Assembly: GCF_014779715.1 (NCBI RefSeq)
Contig: NZ_JACXYU010000001.1
Coordinates: forward strand, 1,116,001 to 1,180,000
Length of the DNA: 64,000 nt
Reading direction: 5' to 3'
Source: Streptomyces chumphonensis
Lineage (GTDB): Bacteria > Actinomycetota > Actinomycetes > Streptomycetales > Streptomycetaceae
Position 1 is the first letter of the stretch; every line of letters begins with the position of its first letter. The notes beneath the pieces are model-generated. The model made no database searches, had not been told where the DNA came from, and saw only the letters and a list, made by a program, of their open reading frames with translations. Positions 8,591-15,769 of the stretch are shown here, one piece after another. The translations under genes and the position numbers were made by a program.

Positions 8591-9336
8591 GTTCAGGCAT
8601 CTTCACCGAGTGGTTCCTGCCCGGCGTGTGGATCACCATCCAGGTGACGCTCTACAGCGCCGCCCTGGCCGCCGTGGTGGCCTTCGGCGTCGGCATCGCG
8701 CGCACACACCGCCTGTGGATCGTGCGGTTCGTCGCCGGCACCTACTTCGAGATCTTCCGCGGCACCTCCGCCCTGGTCTTCATGCTCTGGATGGCCTTCG
8801 CCTTCCCGCTCATGTTCGGCTGGCAGTTCGTGCCGATGGCGGCGGGCGTCCTGGCCCTGGGCCTGACCTACGGCGCCTACGGCTCCGAGATCGTGCGCGG
8901 CGCGCTCCAGGCCGTCACGGCCGCACAGCGGGAGGCGGGCATCGCGCTCAGCTTCACCCGGGGCCAGCGCCTGCGCCGCATCGAGCTGCCGCAGGCGTGG
9001 CCGGAGATGATCCCGCCGTTCAACAACCTGCTCATCGAGCTGCTCAAGGGCACCGCGCTCGTCTCGGTCATCTCGGTGGCGGACATGACGTTCGCCGGGA
9101 ACCTCTCCCGGCTCGCCACGAGCGAGAGCGCCCCGGCCTACACCCTGCTCCTCGTCTGCTACTTCGTGATCGCGTTCGCCCTGACGCGCGGCATGCGCGC
9201 GCTGGAGCGCAAGGCGAAGGCCGGGCTGGGCCAGACCCCGAAGAAGGGCCCGCTGTCCGGTCTGCTGAGCCGGAAGCTGAACCCCGAGGGTGAAATGTCA
9301 CAGGCGAGGGCCGGCACGGCGGGAGGCCAGGGATGA
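8587..9336 (+). CDS. ehuC: Ectoine/hydroxyectoine-type ABC transporter permease
   Basis: A 249-residue inner-membrane permease of the His/Glu/Gln/Arg type, with about five membrane helices. The cytoplasmic EAA loop that docks the ATPase is seen at QREAGIALSFTRGQRLRRIELPQ split over residues about 116-138. Start ATG 8587 overlaps the ehuB stop by 4 nt, which indicates translational coupling; an upstream GTG at 8581 is in frame but less likely. The C-terminal tail of about 40 residues is charged and cytosolic. It pairs with EhuD. Confidence 0.85.
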   Translation: MSSGIFTEWFLPGVWITIQVTLYSAALAAVVAFGVGIARTHRLWIVRFVAGTYFEIFRGTSALVFMLWMAFAFPLMFGWQFVPMAAGVLALGLTYGAYGSEIVRGALQAVTAAQREAGIALSFTRGQRLRRIELPQAWPEMIPPFNNLLIELLKGTALVSVISVADMTFAGNLSRLATSESAPAYTLLLVCYFVIAFALTRGMRALERKAKAGLGQTPKKGPLSGLLSRKLNPEGEMSQARAGTAGGQG

Positions 9337-9980
9337 ACTGGAACTGGGACGTCGTCAGCGACTTCATGCCCTACTTCTGGGACGGTGTGGTCGTCACCTT
9401 CCAGGCGCTCGCCATCGGCAGCCTCCTGGCCTTCACCCTCGGCCTCGTCTGGGCCATCCTGCAGCGCTCGCACCGCAAGTGGATCAGCTGGCCGGTGCTC
9501 TCGATCACCGAGTTCATCCGCAACACGCCGCTGCTGGTGCAGCTGTTCTTCCTCTACTACGTGGTGCCCGAGATGGGCATCTCGATGTCCGCGCTCGCCA
9601 CCGGCATCGTCGGCCTGGGTCTGCACTACTCGACGTACACCGCCGAGGTGTACCGGGCCGGCATCGACGGTGTTCCCGCCGGGCAGTGGGAGGCCGCGAC
9701 CGCGCTGAGCCTGCCGCGCCGCCGCACGTGGACGTCGGTGATCCTGCCGCAGGCGTTCCGCCGCGTGGTCCCGGCCCTCGGCAACTACGTCGTGGCCATG
9801 CTGAAGGACTCGCCGATGATCGCGGTCATCGGCGCCTTCGAGATGCTGGGCGAGGCCCGCGCCTTCAGCAACGCCACCTTCACCATCGAGGCCTACGCGG
9901 TGGTGGGCGTCGCCTTCATCGTCATCGCCTACCCGGCCTCACTTCTGATCCGAGCCCTGGAGCGTCGTCTTGTCCAGTGA
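9333..9980 (+). CDS. ehuD: Ectoine/hydroxyectoine-type ABC transporter permease
   Basis: The second permease, 215 residues, with the same fold as EhuC. The EAA-type loop lies at GQWEAATALSLPRRRTW. The ATG overlaps the ehuC stop (ATGA), and the stop region is overlapped by the ehuA start, so all four genes form one translationally coupled operon. Membrane helices are evident at VVVTFQALAIGSLLAFTLG and in the C-terminal AYAVVGVAFIVIAYPASLL. Confidence 0.85.
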   Translation: MNWNWDVVSDFMPYFWDGVVVTFQALAIGSLLAFTLGLVWAILQRSHRKWISWPVLSITEFIRNTPLLVQLFFLYYVVPEMGISMSALATGIVGLGLHYSTYTAEVYRAGIDGVPAGQWEAATALSLPRRRTWTSVILPQAFRRVVPALGNYVVAMLKDSPMIAVIGAFEMLGEARAFSNATFTIEAYAVVGVAFIVIAYPASLLIRALERRLVQ

Positions 9981-10794
9981 CTTCACCCCTTCCCAGAAGG
10001 ACGCAGCACAGCCCGAGTCCAGAGCGGCGGGCAGCGAGCTGATCCGCTTCGACAACGTCACCAAGCGGTTCGGCGACAACGTCGTCCTGGACGACCTGGA
10101 GTTCAGCGTCTCGGCCGGCAAGCACGTCACGCTCATCGGCCCGTCCGGGTCCGGCAAGACGACGATCCTGCGGCTGCTCATGACGCTGCTCACGCCCGAC
10201 GAGGGCACGATCACCGTCGACGGCGACTACCTCACCCACGAGGAGCGGGGCGGCAAGCTCGTCCCGGCGGGTGAGAAGCACGTCCGGGAGGTGCGCAAGA
10301 AGATCGGCATGGTCTTCCAGCAGTTCAACCTCTTCCCCAACATGAAGGTGCTGCGCAACATCACCGAGGCGCCGGTGCACGTCCTCGGCCTGTCCAAGGA
10401 CGAGGCCGAGCAGCGGGCCCGGGAGCTGCTGGAGCTGGTGGGCCTGACCGAGCACATCGACAAGTACCCGCTCCAGCTCTCCGGCGGCCAGCAGCAGCGG
10501 GTGGCCATCGCCCGCGCGCTGGCGATGCGCCCGCAGGTGCTGCTGCTGGACGAGGTGACGTCGGCCCTCGACCCGGAGCTGGTCGCGGGCGTGCTGGACG
10601 TGCTGCGCGACATCGCCCACAGCACGGACATCACCATGCTCTGCGTCACCCACGAGATGGGCTTCGCGCGGGACATCTCCGACGACGTGCTGATGTTCAA
10701 CGAGGGCAAGGTCATCGAGTCCGGTCCGCCGGAGAAGATGTTCAACGACCCGGAGCACGAGCGCACCCGGGAGTTCCTGAGCGCCATCCTCTGA
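9970..10794 (+). CDS. ehuA: Ectoine/hydroxyectoine-type ABC transporter ATP-binding protein
   Basis: A 274-residue ATPase that powers the EhuBCD importer. The motifs are complete: Walker A GPSGSGKTT, Q-loop QQFNLFP, signature LSGGQQQRVAIARAL, Walker B VLLLDEVTSALD and the switch His in VTHE. The TTG start at 9970 overlaps the end of ehuD by 11 nt. The N-terminal 25 residues before LIRFDNVTKRFG are a non-conserved extension. The hairpin at 10813-10849 ends the operon. I see no ectoine-degradation genes (doeA, doeB, eutD) nearby, so the imported compound may serve as osmolyte, or the ligand may differ. Confidence 0.88.
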   Translation: MSSDFTPSQKDAAQPESRAAGSELIRFDNVTKRFGDNVVLDDLEFSVSAGKHVTLIGPSGSGKTTILRLLMTLLTPDEGTITVDGDYLTHEERGGKLVPAGEKHVREVRKKIGMVFQQFNLFPNMKVLRNITEAPVHVLGLSKDEAEQRARELLELVGLTEHIDKYPLQLSGGQQQRVAIARALAMRPQVLLLDEVTSALDPELVAGVLDVLRDIAHSTDITMLCVTHEMGFARDISDDVLMFNEGKVIESGPPEKMFNDPEHERTREFLSAIL

Positions 10795-10812
10795 GCGGCG
10801 CCCGGACGGCAC

Positions 10813-10849
10813 GCTGAGCGCGCGACCCCGGTGGGGCCGCGCGCTCAGC
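10813..10849. terminator. Bidirectional terminator between ehuA and the AraC-type gene
   Basis: A perfect 12-bp stem (10813-10824 with 10838-10849) is continued inward by 4 C-G pairs after one mismatch. It slightly overlaps the 3' end of the convergent regulator gene. Confidence 0.8.
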
Positions 10850-11903
10850 CGTCCGTCGGGGCCGGCGCGCCGTCCGGGGAGCGGAACGTCGTCCGGTAGG
10901 CGCTCGGGGAGACGCCGAGCGCGGCCTGGAGGTGCTGCCGCAGCGAGACGGCGGTGCCGAACCCCGCCTCGGCGGCCACCCGGTCCACCGGCAGGTCGCT
11001 CTCCTCCAGCAGGTGCCGGGCCCGCAGCACGCGCTGCTGGGTGAGCCACCGGCCCGGCGAGACGCCGACCTCCTCGCGGAAGCGCCGGGTGAACGTCCGC
11101 ACGCTCATCCCCTCCCGCTCGGCCAGCTGCCGCAGCGTCAGCGGCTCGTGCAGCCGCTCGGCGGCCCAGGCCCGTGCCCGCACGGTCGATCCGGCGCCCA
11201 CCTCACGCGGCACCGGCCGCTGGATGAACTGCGCCTGGCCGCCCTCCCGGTGCGGCGGGACGACGGAGCGCCGGGCGACGGCGCCGGCCACGGCCGTCCC
11301 GTGGTCGCAGCGGATCATGTGCAGGCACAGGTCGATGCCGGCGGCGACCCCCGCGGAGGTGAGCACCCCGGTGTCGTCGGTGTAGAGGACGTCCGGGTCG
11401 AGGCGGACGGCCGGGAAGAGGCCGCGGAACTGGTCGGCGGAGCTCCAGTGCGTGGTGGCCCGGCGGCCGTCGAGCAGCCCGGCGGCGGCCAGCACGAAGG
11501 CGCCGGTGCAGATCGAGGCCACCCGCGCGCCGGGCCGGATCCCGGCCAGGGCCGCGCGGAGGGCGGGGGAAAGCGCGGTGTCGTCGCGCGTGTAGTCCTC
11601 GTCGGCGGCCGGGACGACGACCGTGTCGGCGTCCTCCAGGATCTCCGGGCCGTGCGCCACGCCGACGGTGACGTCGGTGTCGGTCCGGACCTGCCCCGGC
11701 TCGGCCGCACACGTGACCACCTCGTAGAGCGGGCTGCCGTCCGGCGCCTCCGCGGTGCCGAACAGCCGGTGCACGAGGCCCAGCTCGATCGGCAGGAGCC
11801 CGTCCCGGACGAGGACGGCCACCCGGTGCCGGGGGCGTTCGGGATGGTGCGGCGGCACGGCGGTCACGGGGGTCGCTGCGGTCGTTGCGGTCACGGGGGT
11901 CAT
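10845..11903 (-). CDS. GlxA-type (DJ-1/PfpI plus AraC) transcriptional regulator
   Basis: A 352-residue regulator. The N-terminal DJ-1/PfpI-like sensor domain (residues about 27-200) carries a nucleophile-elbow Cys in SICTGAFVLAAAGLLDGR followed by ATTHW. The C-terminal AraC DNA-binding domain (about 230-335) has two helix-turn-helix units (LTLRQLAEREGMSVRTFTRR and VDRVAAEAGFGTAVSLRQH). It is divergent from the MFS gene with only 71 bp between starts, so that permease is the most likely target. The first 20 residues are Thr/Val/Ala-rich and come from a short direct repeat (GGTCACGGGGGTC twice, 11865-11903), so a downstream start is possible. Ligand unknown. It is unrelated to the copper oxidase also named GlxA at 21128. 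Confidence 0.88.
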   Translation of the reverse strand: MTPVTATTAATPVTAVPPHHPERPRHRVAVLVRDGLLPIELGLVHRLFGTAEAPDGSPLYEVVTCAAEPGQVRTDTDVTVGVAHGPEILEDADTVVVPAADEDYTRDDTALSPALRAALAGIRPGARVASICTGAFVLAAAGLLDGRRATTHWSSADQFRGLFPAVRLDPDVLYTDDTGVLTSAGVAAGIDLCLHMIRCDHGTAVAGAVARRSVVPPHREGGQAQFIQRPVPREVGAGSTVRARAWAAERLHEPLTLRQLAEREGMSVRTFTRRFREEVGVSPGRWLTQQRVLRARHLLEESDLPVDRVAAEAGFGTAVSLRQHLQAALGVSPSAYRTTFRSPDGAPAPTDG

Positions 11904-11974
11904 GGCCCGATTCTTTCACATCATGGCCATCAGGCCACTCGAACCGGCGCAGCCCGGAACCGAGGATCGATCGC

Positions 11975-13276
11975 ATGACCTCGCTCACGACGCCGGCCCC
12001 GGCGCCGGCCACCCCGCCGCAGCCCCCCTCCGGACCGCGACGCACCCGGCTCCACCGCGCGTGGTGGGTGGCCGCCGTGGCGGCGCTCGCGATCACCGTC
12101 ACCGGCGCGCTGTCCGGACTCCCCGGGCTCCTGGTCGACCCGCTGCACGAGGAGTACGACTGGTCCCGGGGCTCCATCGGCTTCGCCGTCTCCGTCAACA
12201 TGGTGCTGTACGGGCTGACCGCGCCCTTCGCGGCCGCGCTCATGGACCGGTTCGGCATGCGGCGCGTGGTCAGCGGCGCCCTGGTCCTCATGGCCGCCGG
12301 TGCCGCCCTCACCCCGACGATGACGGCCGCCTGGCAGCTCACCCTCTACTGGGGACTGCTCGTCGGCCTCGGCACCGGCTCGCTGGCCATGGCGTTCGCC
12401 GCGACGGTCACCCTGCGCTGGTTCGTCCACCGCCGGGGACTCGTCACCGGGGCGCTGGCCTCGGCGAGCGTCGTGGGACAGACCGTCTTCCTGCCCGGCC
12501 TCGCCTGGATCACGGAGAACCTGGGCTGGCGGCCGTCCGTGGTGACGGTGGGGCTGGCCGCCCTGACCGTCGCCCCGCTCGCCGCGCTGCTGCTGCGCGA
12601 CCACCCGGCGGACGTCGGCCTGCCCCCGTACGGCGCGCCCCGGGTGGTCCCGAGGACGCCGCCCGTCCCCGGCGCCGCGCGACGCACCCTGCGGGTCCTG
12701 CGCCGGGCGTCCCGCACCCCGACCTTCTGGCTGCTGGCGGGCGCCTTCGCGATCTGCGGCGCCTCGACCAACGGCATCCTGTGGACGCACTTCACCCCCG
12801 CCGCGCACGACCACGGCATGCCCACGACCGTCGCGGCGTCCCTGCTCGCGGCCCTCGGGCTCTGCAACGTCGCCGGAACCCTGCTGTCGGGCTGGCTCAC
12901 CGACCGCTACGACGCGCGGCGGCTGCTGGCGGCGTACTTCGCCGGACGCGGCGTCCTGCTGCTCGCCCTGCCGGCCCTGCTCGCGCCGACGGTCCAGCCG
13001 CCGCTGATGGTCTTCGTCGTGCTGTTCGGGCTGCTCGACCTCGCGACGGTGCCGCCGGTGATCGCGCTGTGCCGGGAGCACTACGGGGCGGACAGCGCGA
13101 TCGTCTTCGGCTGGGTCAGCACGGGCCACCAGGTCGGGGCCGCGGTGATCGCCGTGCTGGGCGGTGTGGCCCGTGACGTCTTCGGCAGCTACGACCTCGT
13201 GTGGGTGGCCGTCGGCACCCTGTGCGCCCCCGCCGTGCTGCTCTCCCTCGTGGTGCGGCGGGCGGCCGCCGCGTGA
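11975..13276 (+). CDS. MFS transporter
   Basis: A 433-residue, 12-helix major facilitator with no accessory domain. The loop motif between helices 2 and 3 is visible as AALMDRFGMRRVVSG, and its counterpart in the second half as GWLTDRYDARRLLA. The style resembles the monocarboxylate/oxalate-formate group (a long soluble tail and GLPGLLVDPL in helix 1). Start ATG 11975 follows GAGGATCG, a weak ribosome site. It is divergent from the DJ-1/AraC regulator. Substrate and direction are unknown; uptake or efflux of an organic acid is a guess. Confidence 0.85.
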   Translation: MTSLTTPAPAPATPPQPPSGPRRTRLHRAWWVAAVAALAITVTGALSGLPGLLVDPLHEEYDWSRGSIGFAVSVNMVLYGLTAPFAAALMDRFGMRRVVSGALVLMAAGAALTPTMTAAWQLTLYWGLLVGLGTGSLAMAFAATVTLRWFVHRRGLVTGALASASVVGQTVFLPGLAWITENLGWRPSVVTVGLAALTVAPLAALLLRDHPADVGLPPYGAPRVVPRTPPVPGAARRTLRVLRRASRTPTFWLLAGAFAICGASTNGILWTHFTPAAHDHGMPTTVAASLLAALGLCNVAGTLLSGWLTDRYDARRLLAAYFAGRGVLLLALPALLAPTVQPPLMVFVVLFGLLDLATVPPVIALCREHYGADSAIVFGWVSTGHQVGAAVIAVLGGVARDVFGSYDLVWVAVGTLCAPAVLLSLVVRRAAAA

Positions 13277-13336
13277 GGCCCCGCCGGATCCCCGGGTCGG
13301 CCCCTCCGGTCGTTCCGCGTCTCCTCCCTGGTCAGT

Positions 13337-13346
13337 GGCATATGCC
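13337..13346. promoter_or_regulatory. 10-bp perfect palindrome upstream of the IclR gene
   Basis: GGCATATGCC lies 130 bp upstream of the regulator start, in the 199-bp gap after the MFS gene. It could be part of an autoregulatory operator. It is short enough to be chance. Confidence 0.25.
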
Positions 13347-13475
13347 GATCGTCGTAACGACCGGTTCCGGGTCGGTGGTTGGCGGTTATCGTGAAAGCCA
13401 CACCTGTGACGTGACGCGACAGCAACGGCGCTGACGGTCACAGCTCCAGCGGTCACAACCTCCAAGGGGGCCACC

Positions 13476-14237
13476 GTGGTGATGCCGAAGCCCGTACCCG
13501 CCGCGCCCTTCCGCTCGGTCCAGTACGCCCTGCGGCTGCTGGAGGCCGTCTCCCGGACGGGCGGCGGCATAACGCGGGAGGCGCTGGCCCGGCGTGCGGG
13601 CCTGCCGCCCGCCGAACTGGGCCAACTGCTGGAGATGCTCCGCGCCGAGGGCTACGTCGAACGGCTGCCGGACGGCGGCTACGTCTGCGGCGAGGCGCTG
13701 AGCCGACTGAGCGCCTCCGGTGACCACCGACGGGAGCTGCGGATGCAACTGCAGTCCAAGCTGGCCGAGCTGCGCGACGACATCGGCGCCGCCGTCTACA
13801 TCAGCCGCTACGAGGACGGGGAGGTCCGGATCACCCAGTTCGCGGCGGGCGCGCACGCGCCCCCGGTCGCCGAGTGGGTGGACTTCCGGGCGGCGGCGCA
13901 CGCCAGCGCCGTCGGCAAGGCGCTGCTCACCCAGCTCGACCACGACGGACGCCGCGACCACCTCTCGCGGCACAAGACCATCCGCCTGACCTCCCGGACG
14001 ACGACGAACGAGCGGGCGCTGTTCTCGGAGCTCGACAGCCGACCGCCGACGGTGCCGGTGCTCGACCTGCAGGAGTACGCCGTCGGCACGGTGTGCGCCG
14101 CGGTGCCGCTGACGGCGGGCGCATCGGTGGGCTGCCTCGCGCTGTCGATGCCCATCCAGCACGCCCACCGGCTGCGGTCGGCCGCCCGGAAGCTGAACGA
14201 GCAGGCGGCGCCCGTCCTGCTGTCGCTGTGCATCTAG
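13476..14237 (+). CDS. IclR family transcriptional regulator
   Basis: A 253-residue protein. The N-terminal winged helix-turn-helix (residues about 8-65) contains ITREALARRAGLPPAELGQL. The C-terminal effector-binding domain has the typical AHASAVGKALL segment (about residue 140) and a GAVCAAVPL-like strand. IclR regulators sense small aromatic or organic acids and often control neighbouring catabolic or transport genes; candidates here are the MFS gene or the 1.7-6.7 kb cluster. Start GTG 13476 is preceded by AAGGGGG; a second GTG and an ATG follow directly in frame. Confidence 0.87.
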   Translation: MVMPKPVPAAPFRSVQYALRLLEAVSRTGGGITREALARRAGLPPAELGQLLEMLRAEGYVERLPDGGYVCGEALSRLSASGDHRRELRMQLQSKLAELRDDIGAAVYISRYEDGEVRITQFAAGAHAPPVAEWVDFRAAAHASAVGKALLTQLDHDGRRDHLSRHKTIRLTSRTTTNERALFSELDSRPPTVPVLDLQEYAVGTVCAAVPLTAGASVGCLALSMPIQHAHRLRSAARKLNEQAAPVLLSLCI

Positions 14238-14451
14238 CTTGTTCTTCAACCACCGCCCCAGGAGAAGGACCGTGCTGTCCCCATCGCCCGAAGGTCGGGA
14301 GTTGGTCCAGCTACGGATGCTGAGGACCAGTCGATGGCCATCAGGGTCTTCGATCCCGGCGCCCGGGGGTTCGCCGTCCCGGCGGTGGCCGCCGCACTGC
14401 CCGCGGCCACCGCCCTCGCGCCCGCTGCGCGCCGACGCGTCAGCCGACGGG
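14238..14451. other. Gene-free stretch with a possible degraded coding remnant
   Basis: No intact gene is seen. A Shine-Dalgarno-like AGGAGAAGG at 14261-14269 precedes a GTG at 14272. The short frame behind it reads PEGRELVQLRMLRTSRWP, loosely like the N-terminal part of DUF2252 proteins, and then loses sense. It may be the stub of a lost gene between the IclR and chitinase genes; the resemblance is weak. Confidence 0.22.
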
Positions 14452-15360
14452 TCAGCAGCTCAGGTTGTTCCCCGGCGTCGTCCCGAGGATCTGCGTGAAC
14501 CGCTGGTAGTTGTCGATGCGGCTCTGCACCTGCGCCGGGTTCCTGCCGCCGCACTCCAGGGCCCCGTTGATGGAGCGGATCGTCTCACCGAAGCCGTGCC
14601 CGTTCACCATCGCGTGGTGGCCGCTCATCGTGCCCGGGCCGGACTGGGTGTTCCAGTACCACAGCGCCGTCTTCCAGGCGACCGCCGCGTCGTTCTGCAC
14701 GCGGTGGGGGTTGTTCAGCAGGTCGATGCCCAGCGCGTCGCCCGCGGCCTTGTAGTTGAAGTTCCAGCTGAGCTGGATCGGGCCCCGCCCGTAGTACGCG
14801 GCCTGCCCGGCCGGGCAGCCGTAGGGCCGGCTCTGGTCGCAGTAGTGCGGGTAGTTGGCCTGGTTCTGCTCGACGATGTGGACGAGGCCGCCGGTCTCGT
14901 GGCTGACGTTGGCGAGGAACGCGGCGGCCTCCCGCTTGCGGGTCGTCTCGTTCCCGGTGTTGGTGAAGCCGGGGTAGGCCTCCAGCGCCGCCGTGAGGCC
15001 CTGGTAGGTGTAGAAGCGGTTCCGGTTCGGGAACATCTGCTCGAACTGCGCCTGGGAGACGAGGAACTCACCGTCGCCGGGCTCCTCCGGCGTGGGGTCC
15101 GTGCTGCCGTCCTCGGCGCAGGAGCCCCGACTCTCCCACACGCCCGAGCCGCCGGTGCCCGGCGTCTCGCCCTGGGTCCACCACTTGGCCCGCCAGTTCG
15201 TGTTGTTGTGCGAGGCGACGTCGCCTCCGACGTAGACCTTGCCGCTCTGCCAGGCCGCCTCGCACGCGGGGGCCGCACTGGCGGTGAAGCTCGGTACGAG
15301 TACGGCGAGCGCGCCGATCAGGCCGGCCGCCGCGAGCAAGGCCAGAATCCGCTGCTTCAT
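14452..15360 (-). CDS. Secreted GH19 chitinase with N-terminal chitin-binding module
   Basis: A 302-residue endochitinase. It has a Sec signal peptide (residues 1-29, ending ASAAPA), a small carbohydrate-binding module (about 30-75, WQSGKVYVGGDVASHNN and WWTQGETPG; family 5/12 type), a Pro/Glu-rich linker, then a GH19 domain (about 98-302). The catalytic acid is in VSHETGG and a second Glu lies in the disordered-loop region nearby; YYGRGPIQLSWNFNY is the family signature. It hydrolyses chitin outside the cell, feeding GlcNAc uptake. Two chitinase-type promoter boxes (15412-15423 and 15428-15439) suggest DasR or chitin-responsive control. GH19 enzymes of this type (ChiF/ChiG/ChiC group) are common in Streptomyces. 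Confidence 0.93.
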   Translation of the reverse strand: MKQRILALLAAAGLIGALAVLVPSFTASAAPACEAAWQSGKVYVGGDVASHNNTNWRAKWWTQGETPGTGGSGVWESRGSCAEDGSTDPTPEEPGDGEFLVSQAQFEQMFPNRNRFYTYQGLTAALEAYPGFTNTGNETTRKREAAAFLANVSHETGGLVHIVEQNQANYPHYCDQSRPYGCPAGQAAYYGRGPIQLSWNFNYKAAGDALGIDLLNNPHRVQNDAAVAWKTALWYWNTQSGPGTMSGHHAMVNGHGFGETIRSINGALECGGRNPAQVQSRIDNYQRFTQILGTTPGNNLSC

Positions 15361-15379
15361 CGATCACCCTTTCCCACGA

Positions 15380-15398
15380 CCCCCGTGCTTGACGGGGG
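15380..15398 (-). promoter_or_regulatory. 5'-leader hairpin of the chitinase mRNA
   Basis: CCCCCGT (15380-15386) and ACGGGGG (15392-15398) form a perfect 7-bp stem with a 5-nt loop, just upstream of the AAAGGG ribosome site. It may protect or regulate the leader. Confidence 0.4.
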
Positions 15399-15409
15399 CA
15401 GTCAAGGGC

Positions 15410-15439
15410 ATTGGTCTGTACCAGTCAAGGTATAGACCA
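15410..15439 (-). promoter_or_regulatory. Chitinase-type direct-repeat operator (DasR/dre-like)
   Basis: On the minus strand two 12-mers, TGGTCTATACCT (15428-15439) and TGGTACAGACCA (15412-15423), lie 4 bp apart upstream of the chitinase gene. They match the TGGTCTAGACCA-type direct repeats known from Streptomyces chitinase promoters. The second, with its flanks, also matches the DasR-responsive element except at the two central bases. Confidence 0.75.
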
Positions 15440-15626
15440 AGGCTATGGGGCCGGGCCCGCACGGCCGACCGCGTCGTCCCCGCCCCGGACCCGGACGTCC
15501 ACCAGGGTGCGAGAACTCGCGGCCCACCCCACGTCATGACGCCCACACACCCAACACAACAGTCACCACGACGTCCCAGAGGAACGCGCTGGCACCGTCC
15601 GGGGCGCGGTAGGATGACGCACGTCC

Positions 15627-15700
15627 GCGCCGCTAGCTCAGTTGGTTAGAGCAGCTGACTCTTAATCAGCGGGTCCGGGGTTCGAGTCCCTGGCGGCGCA
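15627..15700 (+). tRNA. tRNA-Lys (CTT anticodon)
   Basis: 74 nt, identical in every base to the minus-strand copy at 6789-6862: same acceptor stem, D-arm, CTT anticodon and T-loop. A strong hairpin (15706-15732) follows within 6 nt. Confidence 0.97.
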
Positions 15701-15705
15701 CCGCT

Positions 15706-15732
15706 GAGGCCCCCGTCCACGACGGGGGCCTC
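15706..15732. terminator. tRNA-Lys terminator
   Basis: A perfect 12-bp stem (15706-15717 with 15721-15732) with a 3-nt loop. It also serves the convergent ACP-acyltransferase gene. Confidence 0.85.
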
Positions 15733-15769
15733 TCGCGTTGCCCGGCCTCGTCGGCCGCCGGGGCGCCGG

